Both the position numbers and the translations under genes were made by a program. This document shows positions 10,850 to 22,263 of a DNA stretch of 64,000 bases, piece by piece. The DNA is taken from contig JADNRY010000194.1 of the NCBI GenBank assembly GCA_015501585.1, positions 1 through 64,000 on the forward strand. The letters run 5' to 3'. Each line of letters begins with the position of its first letter. Within the stretch, counting starts at the first letter, position 1. The notes under the pieces are model-generated. The model was given only the letters and a program-made list of their open reading frames with translations, searched no databases and was not told where the DNA came from. Origin of the DNA: Rhodocollybia butyracea. Taxonomy: Eukaryota; Basidiomycota; Agaricomycetes; Agaricales; Omphalotaceae.

Positions 10850-12066
10850 TCAAACATCCTTCCAAATCGCCGGCCCTAACTCTATCTGCATATCCTCCAC
10901 ATACACACCTAGCCCCGTGGGCACCACCGCAGGAAAGGAAACCCCATCACCAACTACTTTCCTTGATCCTTTCGCTTCCCCAGTTGGAATCGTAATATTC
11001 TCCCGATTCATCTCCGGAACAACCTTCATCAGATACATCCATCCACTCATTTTTGGCTTAAAGAACGCCCACAATTTATCATCGGTTTTTTCAGTACCAA
11101 TCTCTTCTGGTTGGGATCCTTGAGGGAGCGGAGGTTGGGCGAATGATAATATCTTCCCGAACCACCTTGAATTAAATGGGATGGGAAGTCTCGATATGAG
11201 AGAGATTGGATTGATGGTTACTTGGAATAACGGGTCGGACAGGGAATGATCATGGCTGATCTGAGAGACGGAGAGAGACCAAGAGCCATTAGACAGGCTT
11301 TCGTATTTGAAGGAGGCGACTTGTTCTATGTAGGCGAACAGAAAGGTAATTTGTCGAAGATCAAACACCATGCAGAAGGCGATACACAGAGACTTACTGG
11401 GGATGTTCCAATTGCGGCGACCTGTTAAAGCTGTTCAGGTTGTGTCCACTCGGAAGAACGAATAATAATTAAGTATGGCCTCACCGTTCCATGTAGAATC
11501 TTTGCTCGAAACAAGCATGATACTCATTCGGAAGCCTATGGATCCATCTGCATATCTCCATCTTCCAGGGAAATATCCGAGTTCGTCATCTGAATAATGT
11601 TTCAAAATCAACGGAGCAAAATCATTTACAAAATGAATCGCTCACAGCGGCCTGAAGAAGGTAGAAATAGTCAAGAATCAGCTTTTCCCGCAGACGCATG
11701 GTGATAACCCCTGGTTCTCAAGGAATACGTACCGACTGGAGTATCGGAATACTGAACTAGCTGGATGGGAAATGCACTCAGAACCTAGTTAAGAATTTCG
11801 TTCAAATGCTGGCATACCATTACCACCGCTGGCCCTCCAATAAATTCGCCACCCGCAGCAAGTGCATCGGCTTGCCACGGTGCAGCCCACCCAGCTGGGA
11901 GGTTGTTGGCGTCTTTGGATCCGGCTTCTGAAGACACCGCGAATACCCATGTGCGCGCTTTGAGATGCCAGGGTCTTTTTGAAGAAAATTGAATAACTAT
12001 GATGAACTATTTGTATAAGATTTTGCAAGACAAAACTCACGCTGGAGCGACAATAAAATCGGACAT
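10850..12066 (-). CDS. Acetoacetate-decarboxylase-like protein, copy 1
   Basis: A multi-exon gene of about 280-290 residues. From the ATG at 12066 (MSDFIVAPA) it splices to PWHLKARTW, then PAGWAAPWQADALAAGGEF, VQYSDTPVGRYDELGYFPGR and WRYADGSIGFR. It continues with WNGRRNWNIP, PPLPQGSQPEEIGT and VVGDGVSFPAVVPTGLG, ending ...IWKDV. This pattern (PVG.YDEL...PG with later PEE.GT and GDGV.FPAV) is what I associate with fungal acetoacetate-decarboxylase-superfamily proteins. I cannot point to the Schiff-base Lys, so catalysis is unproven. A six-base micro-exon at 11646-11651 supplies part of Gly-Arg-Tyr. A paralogue lies 45 kb away at 56886-57994. It could decarboxylate a beta-keto acid made by the oxidases or serve as a binding or cyclising protein. 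Confidence 0.72.
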
Positions 12067-12539
12067 TACTGCTGCGGATAAAGAAGTCGAAGAATAGGGA
12101 CTCGTTCGTACGTTGACTTTATACCTGCTTTATACTTGAAATTTTATGTAATCGAAAGTCGGTGATCGATTTCTGGAAAGTGGCGCGCTTCTTCGCTTGG
12201 TATAGGAGGTTGGCGGTGTTTGAACAAGAAATCTACCGTGACTTGCAAAAAGGGCATTTCCTTCAGTTGTGGAATTTGTTAGCACCATTCGCTATGCTTA
12301 GTAGACGTTATCAATTAGTGGCAAGATCCAACTTCCCCTGGGGGCCCGGGGTGCCCGAGGACCGAGAAGGAGGTTTATGTACAAGTTGACAGCGAACACT
12401 CCATCTTGAGGCCTGAATTACGGTCTGGACTCTTTACTATTAAGAACCTCAACTTTACGCCAAGCCCAGCCCGCAACCATGGTAAGTAAATAAGCTAGCT
12501 GAGACCTAATTCGGATTAGGAAAATATGGAGAATAAACT
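12067..12539. other. Intergenic, nothing recognised
   Basis: Upstream region of the decarboxylase-like gene (which reads leftward). It contains a short plus-strand frame at 12162-12389 with no family signature. I see no repeats. Confidence 0.5.
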
Positions 12540-12878
12540 TGGAATACACAAGCAGAGTATATATATCATCCAGCGGCCAGGCAATCAATTATCACAGGTG
12601 CTACACGTCTTGACGTATTTTGTTCCACTATCCAATACTAGTATAGCCTCATGTGCCCCCCCTCAATATTATCAATACCAACATCCGGATGCAAGGCTTT
12701 GGCTAACGTCTCTTTCAATTTAACAGCATTGTCTAGAAGAACTTAGCTCCCTCAGACAATTATCAGGATCTGATTAACCAACTTGTCAATCCTGTCAAAC
12801 CCAAGTCAAACCAATTCTTGGGCGCACAGCGAGTTTGATGTAGTGGTGCATGAAGTCAGGGGCTCTGGCTACGTAGGA
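12540..12878 (-). pseudogene. Dead 3' fragment of the alpha/beta-hydrolase gene
   Basis: Clearly homologous in DNA to 17505-17834, the last ~110 codons of the intact hydrolase. Shared blocks include CAACATCCGGATGCA, AACCAATTCTTGGG and GGCTACGTAGG. Relative to the intact gene it has an in-frame stop (TAA at 12745-12743) in place of the Glu of the GGSEVLL acid-residue motif, plus several small indels. The 5' half with the nucleophile is missing. It lies just downstream of terpene synthase 2, as the intact gene lies beyond its other side, so it is a footprint of a block duplication. Confidence 0.85.
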
Positions 12879-13051
12879 ACATCTTGCCCCCATTTCCTTA
12901 CCAAGTTGCAGACAGAGTCAGTCTTTCACTTTTCACTTAATCTCATTTCAGTGTTGCTTGACATAGTTAGATGAGCTCCCATTATTTCAGACTAGTGATT
13001 ACAATACTTATGACAACACTGGACAACACTCCATAAATGGTTAATAAAAGT

Positions 13052-13110
13052 ATAACAAAGCAAATAATAACAAAGCAAATAATAACAAAGCAAATAATAA
13101 CAAAGCAAAC
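13052..13110. repeat. 15-bp tandem repeat, four copies
   Basis: ATAACAAAGCAAATA repeated in tandem, the last copy diverging at its end, about 50 bases downstream of the terpene synthase 2 stop codon. A minisatellite in the 3' flank. Confidence 0.9.
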
Positions 13111-13159
13111 TTGAATAATATCCAACGCACTTCTAGCCACAAGGTACACCACGGTCACT

Positions 13160-14708
13160 TCATATATCCAACTTGATATCAGCCATTTGAGGTTGTACAG
13201 TTACCATCCACGTCTTTCGTATGTCCTCATTTGCCTTTCCAAAATATCTTCCGGAGTGGAAACTGGGTGGAATTATAATGCTTGTGAATGAATAGCAATG
13301 CGAAATCGTCTGCGCCTCACCTCCAGTTAAGATTGGCTTTGACAATATTAGCCACCCCGCGGATGTATTCCTGAACTGCATAATCGATCCGCTCACCCCA
13401 ACTCGGCAGCTCTGCCAGAGCAAGGTACCAGTCGCGATACCGAGAGATAAGCATGCTGCCCACGTAGTTGAATGCCATCTGTGCTGGCATGCCAGAGCGA
13501 CGGCATGTGGCTACGAGGTTGTGTGTGACGCCTTCTCTCTGAAAAATAATAAATAGGTGCTGGGTCTTGGAACTAAACGGTGCTAAACGTACCTCTTCTT
13601 TACAGTAAGAAAGGATATCATTTTGCCTGCAGTCAATCAGAATCCCTTCGCCTAAAATCACACCAGAATACTGACAGCAGTACAAAATCAATTCCAATTC
13701 GCTCGATCTCCTTGATGCTTTGAGTCTCAAACACAGAATCCGGAAGATCCAGTTTGTGGGCATATCTGGTACAGCCGTGTCAGTACATCTTTCAACCTGG
13801 AAGGATTAACCTTTGACGGACTCCACAAGCGCAAAAAGAGGCGAGACTCCAGAAGAATGCCTTCGCATAGTGAACATCTCTTCCAGCGAAGGAGTTCTCC
13901 CACTAGAGCAAGCGCGGACTTGCTCAACAGTCCCAGTACAGTAGTCACCCATTGACTTTGCGAACCTACGTCGGATACCTAGGTTGACATTAGTTTATGT
14001 TCACAGCTCTCAACAAAAATGAATTAACCTGGAGAGGATGCCCTTCTAATGCGGTCCCATACTGAATTGTGAACTCGAACCAAAGAGTCTTCTTCATAAG
14101 TGGATAGCTCCTCATTTTCGACCATTCCTGCCAGTAATTTGTTGACCAGCTCCTGAGCACGCTCTGGATCATCTTTGAGTCCTCCAGTGTCAAACTCTAC
14201 CATCCCGCATGATTTAGCCGGTACTTGTCCATCAATCGGGAGCATACTTACTATCGTCAAATGGGAAGACCTACGTGAAAGTTGCAATTCCCAGTATAAG
14301 CAGGCGAAACTATGCTATGATTTTCCACAAAGCCGTACATACCCAGTTTCCCCAATCACACACAGTTCGAAGCTCTTCTGGTGATGCGTCGGGGACTGCG
14401 ATGGCACAAAAGTATGAAAAGTTCGTGTTCTTTAATATTCTGTCGGATCTGGGGTCAAAAGAGCATTCGCTAATAGGAAGACGGTCAGTTATCGACGAGT
14501 AATGTTGGGGCTGATATGCGGAAGCTTACTTGGAGATCCACGCTTCAGCCTCCTGCCTTACCATTTCATAGTGTGGGTTGAGCTCTGGGGTCCCGGACAG
14601 GAAGAGCGCAAACATGTCCGGGAGGCATACGGGAATAGAAGAAGTCTGTTGCGCCAATCTTGTACGAGGCAGGGACTCCTGCTGCTGGGCAAGTTGCGTG
14701 ACCGCCAT
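13160..14708 (-). CDS. Class I terpene synthase 2 (paralogue of synthase 1)
   Basis: Same exon pattern and very similar protein to the gene at 6061-7599, including the start MAVTQLAQQQE (ATG at 14708; the frame stays open upstream, but the paralogue supports this Met). CDWGNWVFPFDD is followed across an intron by KFD, giving DDKFD rather than DDEFD, so the first and last metal-binding Asp are kept. The NSE motif NDILSYCKEE is present, and the C-terminus is SFHSGRYFGK. It has about 365 residues and ends at 13160. It is transcribed in the same direction as synthase 1. Near-identity suggests the same or a related product; differences at the metal site and helix tips could alter product profile. 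Expression and function are unknown. Confidence 0.9.
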
Positions 14709-17527
14709 AACAAAGAGGTATGGATAGGATGATGAAAAGAGTCTGGGGTTGGATGTCTCTTTAATACTCATCGATGTACTCCGCCACATGACCTGTGGGT
14801 TTTCCGACAACTGAGGAATGAAGGAGTCAGGACTCGGAGTGAAGGGTCTAATACATTGTATGGTCCAAAAGCTCAAACAGGCACTGTTAGTGTGATTAGT
14901 ACGAAACTCTTATCCTAGTCAGCATACCAGCTTATTTGCTGCCTAAACATTGTAATCTCGTCTTAGTCTAGGAATTAACACTTTTTGTCTTAAAAGGCTC
15001 AAACCGGCCCAACCATACCTGAGGGTTTCGCGGCTGGCAACCTCAAAGCAACTTGTATTGACTTTCCCGTTCAACTAGACTTATTTAAGTTAGCAATGTT
15101 GCAGCACTATTGGGCTACCTTTTCACTCAGTCTCTTATAAACGACGTATCTCACGATCAATAAATTGATGTAGATAGTAGCACTCAAGCTGTGTTACCGG
15201 CCCGCCCTATTTTCGGCCTAGCTTTTTTTTTGGTTTGGAGACTTGTTTGAGATGTCTATTGAGTTCTTGGTACCGCCACCATAATTGACTCTGGGATGTG
15301 GTAATGCCCTTTTGCTTTTCATTGGCTTTTCATCTGTCTACACCATCTCATTTTCCATACTTGCAGGTAGTAAAGCGTACATTGCGTGCAGTTTCTAGGT
15401 ATTGAACATCAGTGACTTGGCGTGTGGGCTGCATAGGAAAAACTAATTCCATACTTGTTCCATACATACTTTGCCGTGCGCGTTTTGTCATACCTCTCCA
15501 TACATTTCCACACTGCATCAGCAAGTTCACACAAATGTAAACGGTATAATTGCATACCCGGTGTAATCAAAACGCCTATACATACCCCATCATACTTGCC
15601 AAGATTTTGATCAATCATACTCGCAGTATAATCATTATACTTGATTATACCAAGTTATACCAAGTTATACATTGCTGATATGGGCTGTACCAGCACCAGG
15701 AATTAACCTATTACAAGCCCTTGAGCTTTAGCCTCACATTGCCAACATTTTCAGTGATAATTTCAAGTGATAAACCTTTGTTCGAGAACTCGGCGGAACA
15801 CAAAAAATTAAAAACGACAAGTCAAGCGGCCGGCACTTCACAATCTCGTGACAACTATACAGTTTAGTCTCACGGATTTTTCTCATCTTTGCGTTTCTTT
15901 CTCCTGACACTGTTCCCTCATCTCTCGAGCCCTCATTTGCCAGCTATTTCTACCACTGGAGAGGCATCAAGCGGAATGCAATAGCCTCAAAGCCAATATT
16001 AAGTTATTAAAGATAGAGATGCTTTGAGGTTTTCGCGAGGTGTGTCTTATACCCTACCCATGGGTCTTCAATATTCTGACTTGTATTTCTAGTATAACTG
16101 TCTTCTTGTAATCCAGGATATTATTCCGAGTCTATGATTGTGCGTCTCTATTTCGTTAAAAGAGCTCGGAGTTTCGGTACGTCTCATTTTTTCCCCCCAT
16201 TAAATGAGTTTTTAATTTGTTTTTTCAGGTCTTCGTTCAGGTCTTCGAGGTCTTTGAAGCGCTCAGGCGTTTTTTTTTCGCCTTCGAATGGACATCGGCA
16301 TAGCTACACCCAAGCAACGATGAGGCTAAGGGGTTTGGTGTGTCTCATTTTTTTTTGCCTTCGAACGAGTTCTTAATTTCGTTTTTTCAAGGATTTGGGG
16401 CACTCGGAAGGCATTGGCATAGCTGCACCCAGCAGTAACGAGGCTATCATCATATGATGCCTTTTGTTCGCTCTGTTAATCTATCTACATGGACTGTCAT
16501 GGGATTTTAGACTGTCCAGCACGGTTGCTTCCTTTGATAGCGTGTATCTTAGTACCTCAGTATGTACAGTAGTAGTTCGCTGTAGTGTACCCAAGCAATA
16601 ACAATCATTTTTCACCGTTTTTTCACTGTCCCTAATGTATAATGAGCAATAATTGAGGTAAAAATTGGCTGTATAATGCGGTATGAGTGGGTATAATGCT
16701 GTATCATGACTGGCATAATCAGTATAAACGGTGGTATAATCAGACGTGAACCGGGTGCATAAATGCGCATAATGAGCTATATTGAGGCATTTCCATTATG
16801 CACTCGGGGTCTATACATACCCGTACATACCTCCCGAAATTTGTATAATAAGCGTGATCCGCATGTATACATGCCAATCATGCCCGATCACGATTGTGGA
16901 GAAATGCTGATGTGTATTGAGGTACGGATGAAATGGATCAAATTTGACTTTGTACCTCAGTCATTACTACGAAGTTCAACAAAACCCTAAGTAAAGCCCG
17001 ACCCAGCCATGTAAGAAGTCCGAGGCCGAACTCAGACCCGAGCCCGAGCCTGGCTTTTAAGCAGCCTCTTGAGCAGGAGTGTATCTATAATAGACCGAAG
17101 GTCTGTGGAGCTTTCCAAAACTGGATAGACAAACACAAAAGGAAGTCTAACGTGCTGTGGTGCGAGTATAATAGAAAAGCTGGACTCCGCAGAGAATAAC
17201 TAGTACTTACCGTGATCTTGGAGTCCTTGAACCAAAATATCAGAAATCTCCTGCAGGCGCTGTCGTGGCTGATTATAGCAATTCTGAATTATCCGAGCCC
17301 GGGTCCGAGTGCAGGTGAATACTTGGCTCAGACTAGGCTCGAAATCGTACTGGTACTCGGACTCGGACTAGGACTTGGAATTCCTGAATGTTCACTGATC
17401 TTAATTCTCTTGCTCCCAAAAAAGATACATACTTATGAACCGTAGAAGGAGTGGCCCAATATAGTTGAGGACTATTTCAACTTAGGCACAAGAGAATACA
17501 TTTGGACTACACAAGAAGAGTACGACA
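14709..17527. other. Long AT-rich intergenic stretch with decayed repeats
   Basis: No gene recognised. 15350-15690 and 16640-16880 are rich in GTATAAT/TATACC words and CTATACATACCC blocks, suggesting old transposon debris. 16175-16446 holds a degenerate tandem duplication. Around 17014-17060 and 17320-17385 there are CCGAG-rich tracts in opposite orientations, like a weak terminal inverted repeat. It also includes the promoter of terpene synthase 2 (directly above 14708). Confidence 0.45.
16175..16446. repeat. Degenerate tandem duplication (about 110-150 bp units)
   Basis: Both units run GGT.YGTCTCATTTTTT..., then GAGTT.TTAATTT.GTTTTTTCA, then GGCATAGCT.CACCCA.CA, then ACGA.GAGGCTA. The first is longer through repeats of a GTCTTCG word. 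No coding. Confidence 0.7.
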
Positions 17528-18814
17528 TCATTCAGCAGCCAGCCAATCAATCATCACATACGCAACACGTCCCAACGTCTTCACATTTGCTCCACTATCC
17601 AATATGGGCTCATCATGTACCGCGCCCACCTCAATATCAATATTAACATCCGGATGCACTTTAGCTAAGGTCTCTTTCAGATTAACAGCATCATCCAGAA
17701 GAACCTCGCTCCCTCCAGCAGTTATCAGGACTCGATTGACTAATTTCCCAATGCCGTCAAACCAATTCTTGGGTGCACAGCTGACTTTGATATAGTGGTG
17801 CATGAACCCAGGAACTTTGGCTACGTAGGCGGATCCCCAGTAAAGGAGCGTCTGTTTATTGTTAATGGACTCTGATAAGCGTTGAGCGTAAGTACGTACC
17901 CTCGATGCTAATATATCATAAGCGTCATTCTGGAAATGAGAAGGAGTTGCTTCGTTGAGACCGACCCAAGGAGATATAAGGCAGACTCCTTGAAGAGAGT
18001 TCATAGTATCCCTCGTAGAGAGAGGTGAAGGAGGGATTTCGGGGATAGGATGAAGCGTGTGAGAAAGAAATTGAAGGATGATATTGGCACCGGCTGAATC
18101 TCCTATGAGGGTTAGACCTGAAGGCTTTACGCCCGCTGTAAACAGGCGCTCGACAGCAGAAATGAGCTGGATTAGTTGAGTTGGGAAGGTTGAGGGGAAT
18201 TGAGCTGTGGAAGGCGTTGATTAGGTACCACCATAAAGATTTTTCGAGTGTGCACGAACAGTAGTCAAGAACGACAACCGCAATCTCTTCACCCTTCATT
18301 TTCTTGTTGGTTTCTTGTTGTATTCGATGGAAAAACTGAATCATGTAGTCGGTTATGGGGTTCACATATCCTCCACCTTTAAGTACCGTATCAATTTCCA
18401 CATATGTTAAATAAAATGACGAAGGACCGACCTGGAATATAGAGCACTATCCGATCAGCACTTTGAGGACCAACCCAAAGAAGTTTTGCCTCCTTTCCAA
18501 GCTCCTCAATCTTACTATCAATTCCCATCGCATTAGCCCACTCCTGGTATACCACGACTCCACTCTTGCTCAAAGACTGCATCTGGGAAATGGAAATGTC
18601 CGAAGTCAGATACCGTACACTTGCATCAAAGATTGCGCGTTTGAATGGTTTATCCTTCTGCAGAGGAGATGTCAGGGCACTGAGGAGCATGATTGAGGCT
18701 GAAACGATCGTAAGACAGTGGTCAGATTAATGCCATAGTTTACTCACGTAGCATGGCCAGTTTTCCCCATATTTGCCAGCGCTCTCTGATTGTGAGCTGC
18801 TGTTGGAGGGGCAT
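17528..18814 (-). CDS. Alpha/beta-hydrolase fold-3 esterase/deacetylase
   Basis: Serine hydrolase of the hormone-sensitive-lipase / steryl-acetyl-hydrolase-like type. The ATG at 18814 gives MPLQQQLTIRERWQIWGK. A first intron follows and then the main exons. The oxyanion region is VLYIPGGGYVNP, split by an intron near 18390-18430. The nucleophile elbow is LIGDSAGANI, and the acid residue sits in the AGGSEVLLDD segment. The histidine is in GAVHDEPILD, and the protein ends MIDWLAAE. About 390 residues. IPGGGY replaces the usual HGGG. No signal peptide is clear. In a terpenoid cluster it could remove acyl groups or open a lactone. A broken copy lies at 12540-12878. Confidence 0.85.
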
Positions 18815-19533
18815 GGTTATACACCACGCCTTTCCGCATTGCAAGGATTATTTATTTGCTTGAAATGACAGGGGTTGTTAGAGCCATGCTGGAATGTACA
18901 TACGCAGCGCCACAATTCATCTTATGAACGAGAACTGGGTACTGAGTACTGAGTAGCCGCACCAGCTCGAATGTCAGCGGTACAAACCGCAAGGATCGCG
19001 ACTCGGCATAAATTAAAACTCTGTACGTAAAAACAACAATCAAGAACCAATGGTTTGACACGATCTTGAGATTATCATAGTTTGCATTCTCCATTCTCCA
19101 AATCAGAGGCATACTCCGGAAAACGAGTCGCAAAAGAATAGATAATCCAGTTCTCGATCTTACCTGTGATATATCGACGTAACCTTGGTGTTATCACCTG
19201 CAATACTTTCAGTCGAGTACTTGAAGAGAAAGGGGTTCGCCTGTACAGAACCACCATGTTTCTGTAAGTATCAGGACGTCTGTAAGCATCGGGACGGCCG
19301 CACAGATAAAACTTTTGTACGGGGCCCCGGTTTGCTAGATAGCTGTCAACACACTTTTACAACCAGACCAACGCAAGAAACACTCTCGTCATTCAAGTCA
19401 TTCAAAATAGTTCTATACATTCTCTATGTAGAGGCATAACAACCGAAGCCCTCAGGCTAGCTTCGAGTTTCTCGTAGTCTTTTCTTTGACCCGTCAAAGT
19501 GACAACAACGTTCCGAATCACTCGTAGCATCGT
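18815..19533. other. Intergenic, nothing recognised
   Basis: Spacer between the 3' end of P450-A and the 5' end of the hydrolase. Short minus-strand frames (to about 90 codons) carry no family signature. 18930-18960 has a small GTACTGAGTACTGAGTA repeat. Confidence 0.5.
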
Positions 19534-21608
19534 TTAGTGGCGTTTCGTGAAAATCAAGGTGGCACGGGGGTCCGGGAAAATAGCTCTGTTGAATTGAATC
19601 GTCTTTGGGCTGCCCTTGACACCGGAAGGGTAGGATAAGTCATAGTTGAGTAGGATGTGACCAATGATGATCTTTAACAAGTACTGGAGAGGTGATTGTA
19701 CAAGATAATTTAGTAGTGATTTTTGCGTTAGGGAGATGAGAGACATACACTCGCAAAGAAACGACCTGGGCAAGCATGGCGACCTGTATCCCAAGAACAG
19801 ATATAAGTATCAAGAACATGAACGGCTCATAGTATCTACTTACCTGTTCCAAAAACGAGTGCCTTTAATGAGATGAATCAGTATATGATATGGTTAACTG
19901 TATCCGTAGCGACTTACGTGTCCGTCAGCAGAAACGAAAGTATGTTTGGGATCAGTGGCTGGTCTGGCTTCCTTTTGACGTAGCTTGTAGAATCGGAGCA
20001 GGTCGCATTTGTCAGGATCTTCGTAGTATTCCTCGTCAAAGTGCACCGGCTGATGGTCTATCACGACTGTGGCCCCTCGAGGGATGCACGTTCCGTCGCC
20101 GAGGTTGAGATCTTGGAGAGTAATACGGTGGGAACCCACTGATACACACGCGCCAAAATTGTACAGTGACAGTTAGCTATCATGGAAGTTGTGATATAAT
20201 TAAGGGCAAAGACATACCATGTGCGAGGCCGAAGACACGTCCTACTTCGGTGAGAGCGCTATCGATCCTGCCGAACCTGGAGAGGGCTTTCTTCGTCCAG
20301 CCGCCTTCCTCTTTGAGTGCCTGCATGACTTCTGCTCGAATTTCGTCAATTTCGTCCCGTGGGAGTGTAGCAATTTCGAAGAGAGTGCGGCTGAGCATGA
20401 CAGAGCTACGCGAAGACAGTCATGATATGAGCTGATTAAAGGTGTATCACTAATGAGAACTTACGACGTGTGTGTCGAAGCAAAGTTGAGGAAGAGAACA
20501 CGTTTGGAGATTTCTTCGACAGTTTTGACAGACGCTGGGTTGCGGATGAGGGCATGAACCATGGATTTCTGAAATTTGGAAGTGAGCTCTTTATCAGTGC
20601 AATTTATCGAACATTCACGCACATCCTCGTTAGCAATTTCCGATTCCTCGATACAAGCTTTGACATACGGACGGAGGCCCTTGAGTGGCTCACGTCGACC
20701 ACCGGCAAAGAAAAATATATAGGATAGAATCCTTGTAGGAAAAGGTTATGGTATGATCGAGCAAAAAATGCAAAATCTGAACGTACGGTCTCAAAGCAGG
20801 CGGAGTGATACGCAGATAGCCCGCATGCTTACGCATGTTTCGAATGAACCTTGACATCACTTGGAGATACTCTGGGCTTCTGCATAACTGTTCGCCGACA
20901 ATAACGCGGTTGGTCACCCGGGCAATCAACGCATCGAGTACATGTACAATTGGGATGTCGATGAGACCTGTGTGGGGAGTCTTTAGTTGAGAAAGATATC
21001 GCAGCATGGCGTGTAAAGCACCTGTTTCTGGTTTGGGTTTGAATGCATCATTGATGGAAAGCTGAGTCTCCTCTAGAAGCGGGCCAATGTAGCTCTCCAT
21101 AGAACGGTTAACGGATGTGCGCAGCACGTTCACAAGAGCAGTCCTATCGGTAACGTCCAGGGTATATTTCTGAAGGAGCACTTGGGTAAAGGCATTCGTT
21201 TGGTCGAACTGGAGGACCGGAAGTCAGTAGCCCTCGAATTAAGCACACGTATTTTGCCTACAGTTTTGTCAGAGTCAGACTTGATGGTCTCTACGAATTC
21301 ATTGCCCAAGACAAAGAGGATTCCAGACTGGTGACGTTGAGTAACCATGAAGGCTGGTTCAACGTAAATGGGCTCCGACTTACGAAGGTACGGACAACAA
21401 ACGGACGACCTCCCCATCTCATTCGTCCCTCCTCCAAGACCCCTTTCATGTCAGCACGACAACGAACGGCTGCGTTGAGGAAGCCAAGTATTCCAGGCTC
21501 CCCAATGCATGGAAGTCCGCCGGAGTAGGAGGTAGCTTGATACAAGCGATAATAGAGGGCTGCCAAAAAGGCTGCAATAGCGATGGCAAGAGCAGGAAGA
21601 GAAATCAT
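19534..21608 (-). CDS. Cytochrome P450-A (HACPGRFF type, CYP512/CYP5150-like)
   Basis: Membrane-bound monooxygenase. The ATG at 21608 starts MISLPALAIAIAAFLAALYY, a membrane anchor. LPCIGEPGILGFLNAAV then follows as in basidiomycete P450s that resemble gibberellin-pathway enzymes. The I-helix is NFASTHTSS rather than AGxDT, typical of that group. The K-helix ExxR is EVGRVFGL. The heme loop GRHACPGRFFAS holds the Cys ligand, and the protein ends ATLIFTKRH. It is cut by roughly ten introns and has about 500 residues. It is divergent from P450-B across 655 bases, which may be a shared promoter. Substrate unknown; oxidation of a terpenoid scaffold is a reasonable inference. No break was seen. Confidence 0.88.
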
Positions 21609-22263
21609 CTCGGAGGAGTAGAGATTGCACAATTCGAAAGCAGCTCAGACTTTTATGAACTAAAGTAAAGCATCGGGTACGTGCAAATATGGAAATTATC
21701 GCATCGAACTCCGATAAGGCTCATTAACCTTGCACTGATAGTGTCAGAAAACAATATCAGTAGCAAAATGTTATAGATTAGAGCAGTTCCAGATTTGTGA
21801 TCTGGTCTTCGATGAACCAGCGCGAGCTTTGAGTGGACGAACAGTATTGAATATTTCCAGCTTGGAAAGATACTCCGCGTAGGTCCTTGACACTTGAAGC
21901 TTGAATCCTGGCGGTGAACCAATATCCTTGCGGTCAGCACTGAAGATCGTTATTCCGGACACATGGTATCTTGCGGTTGCAAGCGCCGTCATGATAAGAG
22001 TACAAGCGTGAGTGAAGCAAGAATATTTGGTTGCGGCGTGGACCGTGGTGGCGGTGGCGGATTTAGTAAGTCACGTGAAGAATTAACTGTTCCATCATTT
22101 TCACCGCCGTTAAACTTGAAGTTGCTTTCCATCATGCGAGTTATAGCTGGCCATAACACAGAATCTTACCAGGATATGTTCAGATTGCATTATGGAAATC
22201 TTGTATTCTATACGTCTGCTATAAGGAGCCTCATTCAATCTACATGTTCTCCGACTTGTGCCA
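21609..22263. promoter_or_regulatory. Divergent promoter region P450-A / P450-B
   Basis: A 655-base space between two head-to-head P450 genes, with no coding signal. It includes a GGTGGCGGTGGCGG tract near 22045. I could not name a transcription-factor site with confidence. Confidence 0.4.

Noticed and set aside
10518..11123. 201-codon plus-strand frame
   Set aside because: Antisense to the last exon of the decarboxylase-like gene, whose conserved motifs are on the minus strand; no family signature of its own.
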